Assembly: GCF_009659625.1 (NCBI RefSeq)
Contig: NZ_VOIW01000002.1
Coordinates: 1-64,000, forward strand
Length of the DNA stretch: 64,000 bases
Direction: 5' to 3'
Source of the DNA: Pseudomonas haemolytica
GTDB taxonomy: Bacteria; Pseudomonadota; Gammaproteobacteria; Pseudomonadales; Pseudomonadaceae
Shown here: positions 8,704-17,356 of the stretch, piece after piece
How the letters are laid out: each line of letters opens with the position of its first letter
How positions within the stretch are numbered: position 1 is the stretch's first letter
The notes under the pieces: generated by a model
The model's database searches: none
What the model saw: only the letters and a program-made list of their open reading frames with translations
What the model was told of the DNA's origin: nothing
Made by a program: the position numbers and the translations under genes

Positions 8704-10134
8704 ATGTTTGTATCCGCCATCGCTTTTGTGGAAGGCACACCCAAGGTCCAGCAGATCGTCGAGGCGTTCAGCCAGGCCATCGAAAGCGGCGAATGGGCAC
8801 CGGGCAGCAAGTTGCCGTCGGTACGCGAATTGACCCTGACCCTGGGCGTCAGCAAGTTCACCCTCAACGAAGCACTGGACCGCCTGCGCGGGCGCCACCT
8901 GCTCACCTCCAGCCAGGGCCGGGGCTACTTCGTGGCGATGGACTGCCCCCGTCCAGCCTCGGTGACCTGGGTCGACCTGTTGCCCCAGGACCTGCTCAGC
9001 GTATTGCGCCGCCCCCTGGTCACCGCCGGTGGCGAGCTGCGCCCCGGTGGCGGGCACTTGCCAGAGGACTGGCTCAATGGCGAAGCAATCCGCCAGGCCA
9101 TGCGCAGCGTGGTGCGCGCGCCGTCACTGCGCATTGCCGGGCTGGGCACACCGGCCGGGCTGCTGCCGCTGCGCCAGGCACTGCAACAGAAACTGCACGG
9201 CGAAGGTTTGTCGGTGCCGGTGGAGCAAATCATCACCACGCCCAACACCGTGCAGGGCCTGGACATGCTCATGCGCCTGCTGGCCCGCCCTGGCGACACC
9301 GTGCTGCTCGACGCACCCTGCTACTTCAACTTCCACGCCAACCTGGCGCTGCACGGCGTCAAGGTCATCACCATCGAGCGCCGCCCCGACGGCTTTGACT
9401 TCAACGCCCTCGAACACTTGCTGGCCGAACACCGCCCCAGCCTGTACCTGACCACCAGCGTCTTGCATAACCCAACCGGCCACTCCTTCAGCCCCAGCCA
9501 GGCGTTTCGCCTGCTGCAACTGACCCAGCAGTACCACTGCCACATCGTCGAGGATGACCTCTACGGCGACCTGCACCCCAACCCACCACCGCGCCTGGCC
9601 GCCGTCGCGGGGCTGGACCAGGTCACCTACCTGTCGGGCTTCTCCAAGATCCTCAGTGCCAACACCCGAGTCAGCTACGTGGTGGCTGCGCCGCAACTGG
9701 CCGCCAACCTGACCAACATGAAATTGATGAGCGGTGGCGTGACCTCGGAATTGTTCGAACAGATTGTCTACCGCATGCTCAGCGAAGGCAGCTATGCCAA
9801 ACATCGCAAGCGCATGGTGCAACGCCTGATGGAGGCCGGTGGGCGCGTCGAGCAATGGCTCAAGCGCTGCGGCTGCGAACTGCCGATGGCCTATGAAGGC
9901 GGGATGTTTATCTGGGCGCGCCTGCCGCCTGGCGTAAACGGCGAACTGTTGGCCCAGGAGGCGTTGAAACGCAGCATGGTGCTCGCGCCCGGCGCGCTGT
10001 TTGGCTACGACCCGGCCCATCGCGACTCAATGCGCTTCAATGTGGCCCACAGTGATGAGCCACGGGTGCAGCGGGTGTTCGAGGCGCTGTTGCTGCGGGG
10101 TGTTGCTCAGAGCACGCCCCCCGCTGGGACGTAA
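8704..10134 (+). CDS. MocR-type GntR/aminotransferase-fold regulator
   Basis: 476 residues. Residues ~5-75 form a GntR winged helix (SVRELTLTLGVSKFTLNEAL), and ~110-460 a fold-I PLP aminotransferase-like domain with the PLP lysine near residue 315 (SGFSKIL) and an upstream HNPTGHS motif. AAGGA about 7 bp upstream supports the ATG. MocR proteins use the PLP domain to sense an amine, amino acid or PLP itself. It is divergent from the rubredoxin/TIM-barrel/LysE operon and probably controls it and itself. Confidence 0.88.
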   Translation: MFVSAIAFVEGTPKVQQIVEAFSQAIESGEWAPGSKLPSVRELTLTLGVSKFTLNEALDRLRGRHLLTSSQGRGYFVAMDCPRPASVTWVDLLPQDLLSVLRRPLVTAGGELRPGGGHLPEDWLNGEAIRQAMRSVVRAPSLRIAGLGTPAGLLPLRQALQQKLHGEGLSVPVEQIITTPNTVQGLDMLMRLLARPGDTVLLDAPCYFNFHANLALHGVKVITIERRPDGFDFNALEHLLAEHRPSLYLTTSVLHNPTGHSFSPSQAFRLLQLTQQYHCHIVEDDLYGDLHPNPPPRLAAVAGLDQVTYLSGFSKILSANTRVSYVVAAPQLAANLTNMKLMSGGVTSELFEQIVYRMLSEGSYAKHRKRMVQRLMEAGGRVEQWLKRCGCELPMAYEGGMFIWARLPPGVNGELLAQEALKRSMVLAPGALFGYDPAHRDSMRFNVAHSDEPRVQRVFEALLLRGVAQSTPPAGT

Positions 10135-10166
10135 CCCTGATGGAAGCGGATTGCCCGAGAAGCCCG

Positions 10167-10637
10167 TCACCCCGGCAGCGGAATCACCCGCAACGGCCGC
10201 ACCGACTTGTAGGAGAAGCTCGAATAGATTTCCTTGACGCAGGGCAAGGTCTGCAAGACCTCCCGGGCAAACTCGCCGAACGACTCCAGGTCCTTGGCCA
10301 CTACCTCCAGCAAAAAGTCATAGCGCCCCGACACGTTATGGCACGCCACAATCTCCGGAATTTCCAACAGCCGCTGCTCGAACGCCCGGGCGATTTCCTG
10401 GGTGTGGCTCTCCATCATGATGCTGACAAATGCCGTCACCCCATAGCCCAGCGCCTTGGGTGAGAGGATTGCCTGGTAACCACTGATCACCCCGCTTTCT
10501 TCCAGGGTGCGTATTCGCCGCCAGCACGGTGAGGTGGTCAGGGCAACCCGCTCGGCCAACTCGGCCACGGTCAGGCGGGCATTACCTTGCAACGCGTTCA
10601 ACAGGGCTTTATCGGTGCGGTCCAGCTTGATGGGCAT
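10167..10637 (-). CDS. mdeR: Lrp/AsnC family regulator (MdeR-like)
   Basis: 156 residues: an N-terminal helix-turn-helix (LTVAELAERVALTTSPCWRRIRTL) and a C-terminal RAM/AsnC ligand domain (residues ~65-145). It is divergent from methionine gamma-lyase across 123 bp, the same arrangement as P. putida mdeR-mdeA, where MdeR activates mdeA. The symbol is given by this arrangement and the family, not by detailed comparison. Confidence 0.8.
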   Translation of the reverse strand: MPIKLDRTDKALLNALQGNARLTVAELAERVALTTSPCWRRIRTLEESGVISGYQAILSPKALGYGVTAFVSIMMESHTQEIARAFEQRLLEIPEIVACHNVSGRYDFLLEVVAKDLESFGEFAREVLQTLPCVKEIYSSFSYKSVRPLRVIPLPG

Positions 10638-10746
10638 AACGTGCCTCTAAACATTATTTTTATCGGTGTTTGATCCACAAACGCGGCTTTTCCCAGCATC
10701 TTTTGCAAGGTTCATCTGCGGTTATGAGCATAGCATTGTAGGAAAT

Positions 10747-10752
10747 AAGGAG
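10747..10752 (+). promoter_or_regulatory. Shine-Dalgarno of methionine gamma-lyase
   Basis: AAGGAG, 8 bp before the ATG at 10761, fixes the start of the lyase gene. Confidence 0.8.
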
Positions 10753-10760
10753 CGCCCGAC

Positions 10761-12005
10761 ATGACCAATAAACACAACACATTCGGCTTTTCTACCCGCG
10801 CCATTCATCACGGCTATGACCCCCAGGACCACCACGGCGCCCTCGTACCGCCGATCTACCTGTCGGCCACGTTCGCCTTTCCCACCGCCGAATATGGCGC
10901 TGCCTGCTTCGCCGGTGAAGCCAGCGGCCACTTCTATACGCGCATTTCCAACCCGACCCTGGCCCTGCTGGAATCGCGCATGGCCACCCTGGAAAACGGC
11001 GAGGCCGCGGTGGCGTTCAGCTCCGGCATGGGCGCGATTGCGGCGACGTTCTGGACCCTGTTGCGCCCAGGCGACGAGATCATCGTCAGCCAGACACTCT
11101 ATGGCTGTACCTTCGCCCTGTTGCACCATGGCATTGGCGAATTCGGCATCAAGGTACGGCATGTCGACCTGACCGACCTGGCCGCCCTGCAAGCAGCTCT
11201 GTCCCCGGCCACCCGCATGATCTATTGCGAAACCCCGGCCAACCCCAACCTGCGCCTTATCGACATCGCCGCCGTGGCCAGGCTTGCCCATCAACAACCG
11301 AATATCACCGTGGTGGTCGATAACACCTACTGCACGCCTTACCTGCAACGTCCGCTGGAGCTGGGCGCGGACGTGGTGGTGCACTCGGCCACCAAATACC
11401 TCAGCGGCCATGGCGACATTACCGCGGGCATCGCCGTGAGCAACCAGGCCCTGGCGCAGCGCATTCGCCTGCAGGGGCTCAAGGACCTGACCGGCGCGGT
11501 GATGTCGCCCCAGGATGCATCGTTGCTGATGCGCGGCCTCAAGACACTGGCCCTGCGCATGGACCGCCATTGCAGCAACGCCCAGGCAGTGGCCGAAGCC
11601 TTGCAGGCGCACCCGGCGGTGCAATGGGTGACCTACCCTGGACTGCGGTCTTTCCCCCAGTACGAACTGGCGAACCGCCAGATGAAACTACCCGGCGGCA
11701 TGATTGCCTTTGAACTCAAGGGCGGAATCGAGATGGGCCGGCGCTTCATGAATGCACTGCAACTGTTCACCCGCGCCGTCAGCCTTGGGGATGCCGAGTC
11801 ACTGGCCCAACACCCGGCGAGCATGACTCACTCAACCTATACGCCCGAGCAACGCGCGCAGCACGGTATCAGTGAAGGTTTGGTGCGTTTGTCAGTAGGG
11901 CTTGAAGATGTAGCCGACCTGTTGGCCGATGTGCAACAAGCCCTGGCCAAGTGCGGCCGTTCGCCAGTGCGTCAGCGCGCGACGGTGACCCATGCTGTGA
12001 GATAA
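10761..12005 (+). CDS. mdeA: L-methionine gamma-lyase
   Basis: A 414-residue PLP trans-sulfuration-family enzyme very close to P. putida methionine gamma-lyase: TRAIHHGYDPQDHHGALVPP near the start, the diagnostic cysteine at about 116 (LYGCTF), and the PLP lysine near 212 (SATKYLSGHGD). It splits methionine to methanethiol, 2-oxobutyrate and ammonia in the cytoplasm. A tail of about 15 residues extends beyond the P. putida length. The mdeB gene that follows mdeA in P. putida is absent; a LuxR-type gene follows instead. Confidence 0.92.
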   Translation: MTNKHNTFGFSTRAIHHGYDPQDHHGALVPPIYLSATFAFPTAEYGAACFAGEASGHFYTRISNPTLALLESRMATLENGEAAVAFSSGMGAIAATFWTLLRPGDEIIVSQTLYGCTFALLHHGIGEFGIKVRHVDLTDLAALQAALSPATRMIYCETPANPNLRLIDIAAVARLAHQQPNITVVVDNTYCTPYLQRPLELGADVVVHSATKYLSGHGDITAGIAVSNQALAQRIRLQGLKDLTGAVMSPQDASLLMRGLKTLALRMDRHCSNAQAVAEALQAHPAVQWVTYPGLRSFPQYELANRQMKLPGGMIAFELKGGIEMGRRFMNALQLFTRAVSLGDAESLAQHPASMTHSTYTPEQRAQHGISEGLVRLSVGLEDVADLLADVQQALAKCGRSPVRQRATVTHAVR

Positions 12006-12223
12006 CGCCTAAACGCCGGGTTATTTTTCCCTCTACGGTGGTCGGACGGATCCGGTCACCGTTAAGCCGTTTTAATCTGGTTTTTTTGCAGATTGGATCC
12101 CCCTCCTTTCGCCAGCCTGTACTAGCATGGTTGCGGCGGGAAGCATTATCACTGCGGGTTATTCACACTGGTTACCTTCTTAACTCCCGTCGCTATAAGG
12201 CTGGATACCTGCACTCCAAACTC

Positions 12224-12907
12224 ATGGACGAACTGATGAACTCACACCTGTTCCCACATATAGGCAAGGTCATCGCCAGCACCGGCAGCCGCCACTTCCC
12301 ACGCATGCTGCATGACCTCATCCTCACCCAACTGGCAGTGGACGCCACCCATATCACCCAACTGCGAGTCAGCAGCGAAGGCCACAGCCGCCGCAAGATC
12401 AGCCCGGTCTATACCGATTCGGTAGCGGCCCTGGGTGCAGAGCAACCCGCCGCACAATTGCACCTCACGCGCCGCAAGGACGACGTGCGCTACGTGCTGT
12501 CGGTGTACCGCTCGCACCAATCCGACAGCTTTTCCGCCCAGGAGCGCAGCATGCTCGAGGATTTTTCCACGCTGTTGCTGCCCATGGTGGAAAAGCACAT
12601 TACCGCGATCCAGCCATGCCGCCAGGACAACCCGCCGGCAGTGCCGGAACACCAGGGCCTCGAAACCCTGCGCCGACGTATCCAGGAGCGCCTGGTGCAA
12701 TCGGGGATGACCCTGTCCAACCGTGAACTGGAGGTGTGCGTGGGCCTGCTGGCCGGGCGCACCGCGCCGGAGCTGGCTGATCAGTTGGCGTTGAAGGTCA
12801 ACACCATCGAGAGCTACCTCAAGCGCGCGGCCATCAAGCTGGGAATCAGTGGGCGGCATTCGTTGTTGCGGTGGATGTATTCCACTGAAGACGCCACAAG
12901 CGCTTAA
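12224..12907 (+). CDS. LuxR-type regulator, probable lipopeptide regulator
   Basis: About 227 residues with a C-terminal LuxR/FixJ HTH (residues ~160-215: LSNRELEVCVGLLAGRTAPELA, NTIESYLKRAAIKLGI). The N-terminal half has no recognised autoinducer domain. The frame is open back to 11951, inside mdeA, but the upstream 91 codons read as non-coding, so I start at the ATG at 12224; an ATG at 12236 with GGACGA before it is also possible. It converges on macB. In viscosin and massetolide producers a LuxR gene lies downstream of the NRPS-macAB block (viscBCR), which this position matches. A role tied to mdeA cannot be excluded. Confidence 0.72.
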   Translation: MDELMNSHLFPHIGKVIASTGSRHFPRMLHDLILTQLAVDATHITQLRVSSEGHSRRKISPVYTDSVAALGAEQPAAQLHLTRRKDDVRYVLSVYRSHQSDSFSAQERSMLEDFSTLLLPMVEKHITAIQPCRQDNPPAVPEHQGLETLRRRIQERLVQSGMTLSNRELEVCVGLLAGRTAPELADQLALKVNTIESYLKRAAIKLGISGRHSLLRWMYSTEDATSA

Positions 12908-13519
12908 GTCTACGTAGATCAACATTGTGGAAGGGCTTGCCACCCGTGGCGGCTTGACTGCAAGCAACTATCTAAATGATGCGACGCGATCTAAATGTGG
13001 GGGCTGGCTTGCCTGTGAAGGCGGCCTGGCAGCTGGCCAGGATATTGGGTTGGTTTGAGTACATATCCATTGTTTAGGTGACGGCGGCTATTGGTTCCGC
13101 TCTTACAGCGGGTCACTTTTGAAAAGAGCCCAAAAGTAACCAAAAGGCTCTTGCCCCACCACTCGGCACCTCGCCTAGGCTCGGTGTGCCCGTAATCCGA
13201 CATTGATTTGGGGGGCCGCCATCGGGGGCAAGCCCCCTCCCACAGTTTGATCTCCACACATCAGGTAAATATTCACCTGCTTTTGCTCTGCTTTTGACTT
13301 GGCTTTTGATCTCAGGCGCCCCGTTAAACCACGCTGGCCGAGCGCAGGCTTGAATTCGTGGGTAACCCGGCAGGACGGCGGCCCACGGATTCAAGCCGGA
13401 GTGTCCTTCCAAAAGTGAGCCGCTGTAAGAGCGGCCCCCTAAGTGGCCGTTACCTAAATAACGGATATGTACTCGGTCAAACCCCCTCCCACATTCGAGC
13501 TTCATCGGCCGGCAGGGGA
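12908..13519. other. Gene-free repeat region downstream of macB
   Basis: No credible coding sequence. It holds diverged REP-like units near 12922-12951 and 12994-13022, then a copy of the intergenic element described at 13062-13469 with a REP core inside it (about 13218-13244), and a short REP remnant near 13485-13496. It separates the convergent LuxR and macB genes. Confidence 0.8.
13062..13469. repeat. Intergenic palindromic element, copy A
   Basis: The left end (from CATATCC at 13062 to GTGCCCG at 13192) closely matches the left arm of copy B at 16754. The right end (about 13407-13469, ending ACGGATATG) is the inverted counterpart, but its inner half is missing. The middle contains a REP unit and the segment CGCCCCGTTAAACCACGCTG, shared with copy B. 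It looks like a shortened non-autonomous element in the same orientation as copy B. Confidence 0.8.
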
Positions 13520-15478
13520 TCAGTCCCGAGCCAACGCCTCTATGGGGTCCAACCGCGCCGCATTCCTCGCCGGCACAAACCCAAACACAATGCCGATCAA
13601 CGTTGAACAGGCAAACGCGGTAATGATCGAACCCACGGAAAACACCATTTCCCACTCCTTCACAAACAGCGAAAACAGATAGCCGATGGCATAGGACAAC
13701 GAGATCCCGATGATCCCGCCGATCAAACACACCATCACCGCCTCTACCAGGAACTGCTGGCGAATATCCGACTGGCGTGCACCCACGGCCATGCGGATGC
13801 CAATTTCGCGGGTCCGCTCGGTGACCGACACCAGCATGATATTCATCACGCCAATGCCGCCCACCAACAATGAAATCACCGCGATCAACGACAGCAGCAG
13901 CGCCAGGGAACGGCTGGTTTTCTGCACCGTCTGCATGATGCTGTCGAGGTTGTTGGTGAAGAAGTCCTTGGTGCCGTGCCGTTGCAGCATGAGCTTGTTG
14001 ACGTTGTCTTCCACCACCTTGCTCGGCTGGCCGTCCTTGATGCGCACGGTGATGCTGTCCAGATGGCGCTGGCCCAATAAACGTCCCGCCGCGGTTTCAT
14101 AGGGCACCCACACGTTCAGCGCCTTGCTGGCGGCGAACATGTTTTTATTGTCCGCCGTCACCCCGATCACCGTGCACGGCAGGTTGCCCACCAGGATCAC
14201 CTGGCCCAGCGGGTCGATGTTCGGCCCGAACAATCGGTGCCGGGTATTGTGATCGATCACCACCACCTGGGCCTGGCGCCGCGCATCGCTTTCACTGAAG
14301 GCTATGCCGGCTTCGAGCTTGAGGCCCTTGACCTTGAAGTAGCGATCGCTCACCCCATTGACCTGGGCATCCAGGTCGATATTGCCGAAGCGCAGCAGCA
14401 GGTTGCGCCCCACCACCGGCGTGGCGCTGTCGACGTAATACAGCTGGTTCAACGCGTCCACATCCGAGGGCATCAAAGTCTCGATGGCCGACGCGCGACT
14501 GTCGCCAAAACTGGTGCCGGAAAAGATATCGATGGTGTTGCTGCCGATCGCCTGGATGTCCTTGAGCACATAGCGCTTGGCCCCCTCGCCGATGGCCGAG
14601 ATCGACACCACCGAGGTGATGCCGATGACGATGCCGAGCATGGTCAGCAAGGTGCGCATGCGATGGGAAATCAGCGCCACCCAGGCCATGTTGAAGGCTT
14701 CCTTGAACAACCCCAGGCTCGCCACCAGGCGCCGCGCGCCGTTGCGCCTGGGCTCGATCGGCGCTTCACTGGGCAATTCCAGGTCGGCGCTGTCATTGGC
14801 CTTGTCACTGATGATCTCGCCGTCACACACCTCGACGATACGCTGGGCATTGGCTGCGACCTTGGGGTCATGGGTGACGATAATCACCGTGTGCCCGGCC
14901 GCGTGCAGCTCGGCGAGGATGCGCATCACTTCCTTGCCGCTGTGGGTGTCGAGGGCGCCGGTGGGTTCGTCGGCTAGGATGACTTCGCCGCCGTTCATCA
15001 AGGCCCGCGCAATACTCACCCGCTGCTGTTGCCCGCCGGACAGCTGGCTCGGACGGTGGCTGGTGTGGCTCGACAGGCCCAGGCGTGCCAGCAGCTCACT
15101 CGCACGGCTGTGACGCTGGCTCTGCGGTAAGCCTGCGTAGATAGCCGGCATTTCCACGTTGTGCAATGCGCTCAGGTGCGCGAGCAAATGGTAGCGCTGG
15201 AAGATAAAGCCGAAGTAATCGCGCCGCAGCTCTGCCAGTTGCTCATCGCCCAGGGAGCGGGTTTCGATGCCGTTGATCTTGTAGCTGCCCGCAGTGGCGT
15301 AATCCAGGCCGCCGAGGATGTTCATCAGGGTCGATTTACCCGACCCGGAGGCGCCGATGATCGCGAGCATTTCCCCGGCATGAATGGTCAGGTCGATGCC
15401 CTTGAGTGCAATGAATTCACGCTCGCCGGCCATGAAGCTGCGGGTGATGCCCTTGAGTTCCAGCAGGGGTTGGGTCAT
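13520..15478 (-). CDS. macB: MacB-type ABC exporter, ATPase-permease fusion
   Basis: 652 residues. N-terminal ABC ATPase (residues ~5-235): Walker A GASGSGKS, signature LSGGQQQR, Walker B VILADEPTGALD and switch His in THD. A transmembrane helix follows near residue 280, then a large periplasmic domain and three C-terminal helices (from ~525), the MacB layout. It starts 3 bp after the macA stop. With MacA and a TolC-type channel encoded elsewhere it should export the lipopeptide from the periplasm; this role is known for the viscosin-family macAB placed after the last NRPS gene. Confidence 0.93.
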   Translation of the reverse strand: MTQPLLELKGITRSFMAGEREFIALKGIDLTIHAGEMLAIIGASGSGKSTLMNILGGLDYATAGSYKINGIETRSLGDEQLAELRRDYFGFIFQRYHLLAHLSALHNVEMPAIYAGLPQSQRHSRASELLARLGLSSHTSHRPSQLSGGQQQRVSIARALMNGGEVILADEPTGALDTHSGKEVMRILAELHAAGHTVIIVTHDPKVAANAQRIVEVCDGEIISDKANDSADLELPSEAPIEPRRNGARRLVASLGLFKEAFNMAWVALISHRMRTLLTMLGIVIGITSVVSISAIGEGAKRYVLKDIQAIGSNTIDIFSGTSFGDSRASAIETLMPSDVDALNQLYYVDSATPVVGRNLLLRFGNIDLDAQVNGVSDRYFKVKGLKLEAGIAFSESDARRQAQVVVIDHNTRHRLFGPNIDPLGQVILVGNLPCTVIGVTADNKNMFAASKALNVWVPYETAAGRLLGQRHLDSITVRIKDGQPSKVVEDNVNKLMLQRHGTKDFFTNNLDSIMQTVQKTSRSLALLLSLIAVISLLVGGIGVMNIMLVSVTERTREIGIRMAVGARQSDIRQQFLVEAVMVCLIGGIIGISLSYAIGYLFSLFVKEWEMVFSVGSIITAFACSTLIGIVFGFVPARNAARLDPIEALARD

Positions 15479-15481
15479 GGC

Positions 15482-16633
15482 TCAGTTCCCCGCCACGGCA
15501 GGCGTGGCGTCGCCGATCACCACCTTGTCGCCCTCGACCAGGCCGTCGAGAATCTGCACCTTGACGTTGTTATTGATACCGGTCTTGACGTTACGCGCTA
15601 CCGCCTTGCCCTTGGCATCCAGCACGCGCACCGAGTAGCTGCCATCGGCATTGCGCGCCCCCAGCGCCGCTACCGGCACCATCAGCGCGGCCTGGGCGGT
15701 GTCGAGCACGATGCGCACCTGGGCAGTCATGGCGATGCGCAGGCGGTGGTCGGGGTTGGGCACGTCGAACAACGCGTTATAGAACACCGCGGTGTTCTGC
15801 TTGGGCGTGCCGGCGGTCTGGGTTTCGAGGAAGTTCTGCGGCGCCGGCTCAGTGCCGCGCAGCTTGGCGTAATAGCGTTTATCCGCCTCGCCGAGGATGG
15901 TGAAGTACACCTGCTGGCCAGGGCTGATATGAATCACATCGGCTTCCGAGACTTGGGCCTTGACGGTCATGGTGTCCAGGTCCGCCAGCTTGAGCAGTAC
16001 CGGCGCCAACTGGCTGGCGATCACGGTCTGGCCTTCCTGAGTGACGATGCCCACCACGTCGCCATCGATGGGCGCGTTGATACGGGTGTAGGCCAGGTTG
16101 ACCTTGGCGGTGTCGATCTGGATGTGCGCGCTTTTGATCTGCGCATCCAGGGACAGCAGGTTGGCTTGCTGCACCTGGAAGCTCGATTCGGCATCTTCGA
16201 AGTCCTGGCGCGACACGGATTCATCCACCTGCAGGCCCTTGTAGCGTTCGTACACTGACTTGGCCTGCCTGAGCTGAGCCGCCGTGGCGCGGCGTTGGGC
16301 CTGGAGGTTCTCTTCATCGACCTGGGCTTTGCGCAGGGTGTTTTGCAGGATCAACGGGTCGATTTCGGCCAGCCACTGGCCCTTTTTCACCTTGTCGCCG
16401 ACTTTGACCTTCAGCGACTTGAGCTGGCCGGAGACCTGGGCGCCAACGTCGACTTGCTTGATGCCTTCGAGCAGGCCGGTGGCCAATACCGCGTTTTCGA
16501 TATCGCCGCGTTCGGCGCTGGCGGTGAGGTATTGGGGGGCGTCGGCCGGGGCCTGGACGGTGTAAATGACCAGGCCGATGGTTATGGCCAAGATTGCAAG
16601 TATGCCGATTTTGCGGAATTTAGACGTTTGCAT
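15482..16633 (-). CDS. macA: MacA-type periplasmic adaptor
   Basis: A 383-residue membrane-fusion protein: N-terminal anchor helix (residues ~8-26), lipoyl half-motifs, a coiled-coil hairpin (~85-160) and a beta-barrel domain. An in-frame ATG at 16657 would add eight residues, but it lies inside a repeated GAGTACATATCC block and lacks a ribosome site. The ATG at 16633 has AAGAAG upstream and is preferred. It forms an operon with macB and lies downstream of viscC, separated by a palindromic element. Confidence 0.9.
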   Translation of the reverse strand: MQTSKFRKIGILAILAITIGLVIYTVQAPADAPQYLTASAERGDIENAVLATGLLEGIKQVDVGAQVSGQLKSLKVKVGDKVKKGQWLAEIDPLILQNTLRKAQVDEENLQAQRRATAAQLRQAKSVYERYKGLQVDESVSRQDFEDAESSFQVQQANLLSLDAQIKSAHIQIDTAKVNLAYTRINAPIDGDVVGIVTQEGQTVIASQLAPVLLKLADLDTMTVKAQVSEADVIHISPGQQVYFTILGEADKRYYAKLRGTEPAPQNFLETQTAGTPKQNTAVFYNALFDVPNPDHRLRIAMTAQVRIVLDTAQAALMVPVAALGARNADGSYSVRVLDAKGKAVARNVKTGINNNVKVQILDGLVEGDKVVIGDATPAVAGN

Positions 16634-17356
16634 AGTGGGCTTCTTGATTGAGTACATATCCGTTACCCGGGTGAACGCGGCTTACAATGTGGGAGGGGGC
16701 TTGCTCCCGATGGCGGCCTGACAGCCGACCAGAATGTTGGATCAGACCGAGTACATATCCATTGCTGCGGTAACGGCTGCTATGGGTTCCGCTCTTACAG
16801 CGGCTCACTTTTGAAAAGCCCAAAAGTAAGCAAAAGGCTCTTGCCCCACCACTCGGCACCTCGCTTAGGCTCGGTGTGCCCGTAATCCGACATGGATTTG
16901 GGGGGCCGCCTGAGATCAAAAGCAGAGCAAGATCAAGAGCGGCTCGCTTCGTATCGTGGTTACCGGCGGCCACTACAAGGCGGTGTAAATACCCATGGCT
17001 ATCGGGGGCAAGCCCCCTCCCACATTTCTTACGGTACCCGGCCTCACCAACCGGTCGGCTATAAGGCCGCCGCGCTTTGCTTTTGATCTGGAATCGCCCC
17101 GTTAAACCACGCTGGCCGAACGCAGGTTTTGGAGCGTGGGCAACCCGGCAGGACGCCGGGTTAGCCGCACTGGGCCAGGGATGGCCCATTGCGGCGGCCC
17201 ACGCTCCAAAGCCTGCGTTCGGGCACACCGAGCCTAGGCGAGGTGCCGAGTGGTGGGGCGAAGGCCTTTTGGTTACTTTTGGGCCTTTCCAAAAGTGACC
17301 CGCTGTAAGAGCGGAACCATAAGTCGCCGTTACCGCAGCAACGGATATGCCCCCAC
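16634..17356. other. Gene-free repeat region between viscC and macA
   Basis: No credible gene; open frames here are translations of repeat DNA. It contains a single REP unit near 16684-16712 and the palindromic element copy B (16754-17349). Transcription of macAB from the NRPS promoter would have to cross this long hairpin-prone stretch, or macAB must have its own promoter. Confidence 0.8.
16754..17349. repeat. Intergenic palindromic element, copy B
   Basis: A ~129-bp left arm (16754-16882) and a ~130-bp right arm (17220-17349) are near-complete inverted repeats, both bounded by CATATCC/GGATATG. The ~337-bp centre holds a REP unit (about 16999-17030), the CGCCCCGTTAAACCACGCTG segment and smaller hairpins near 17120-17215. 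No transposase is encoded, so it resembles a non-autonomous, MITE-like element. Confidence 0.85.

Noticed and set aside
11951..12223. Upstream 91 codons of the LuxR frame
   Set aside because: They overlap the end of mdeA and have no LuxR-like content or ribosome site; the start at 12224 or 12236 fits better.
13062..17349. macAB block as a composite transposon
   Set aside because: No transposase, no target-site duplication that I can see, and macAB is a normal part of viscosin-type loci; only the repeat arrangement is reported.
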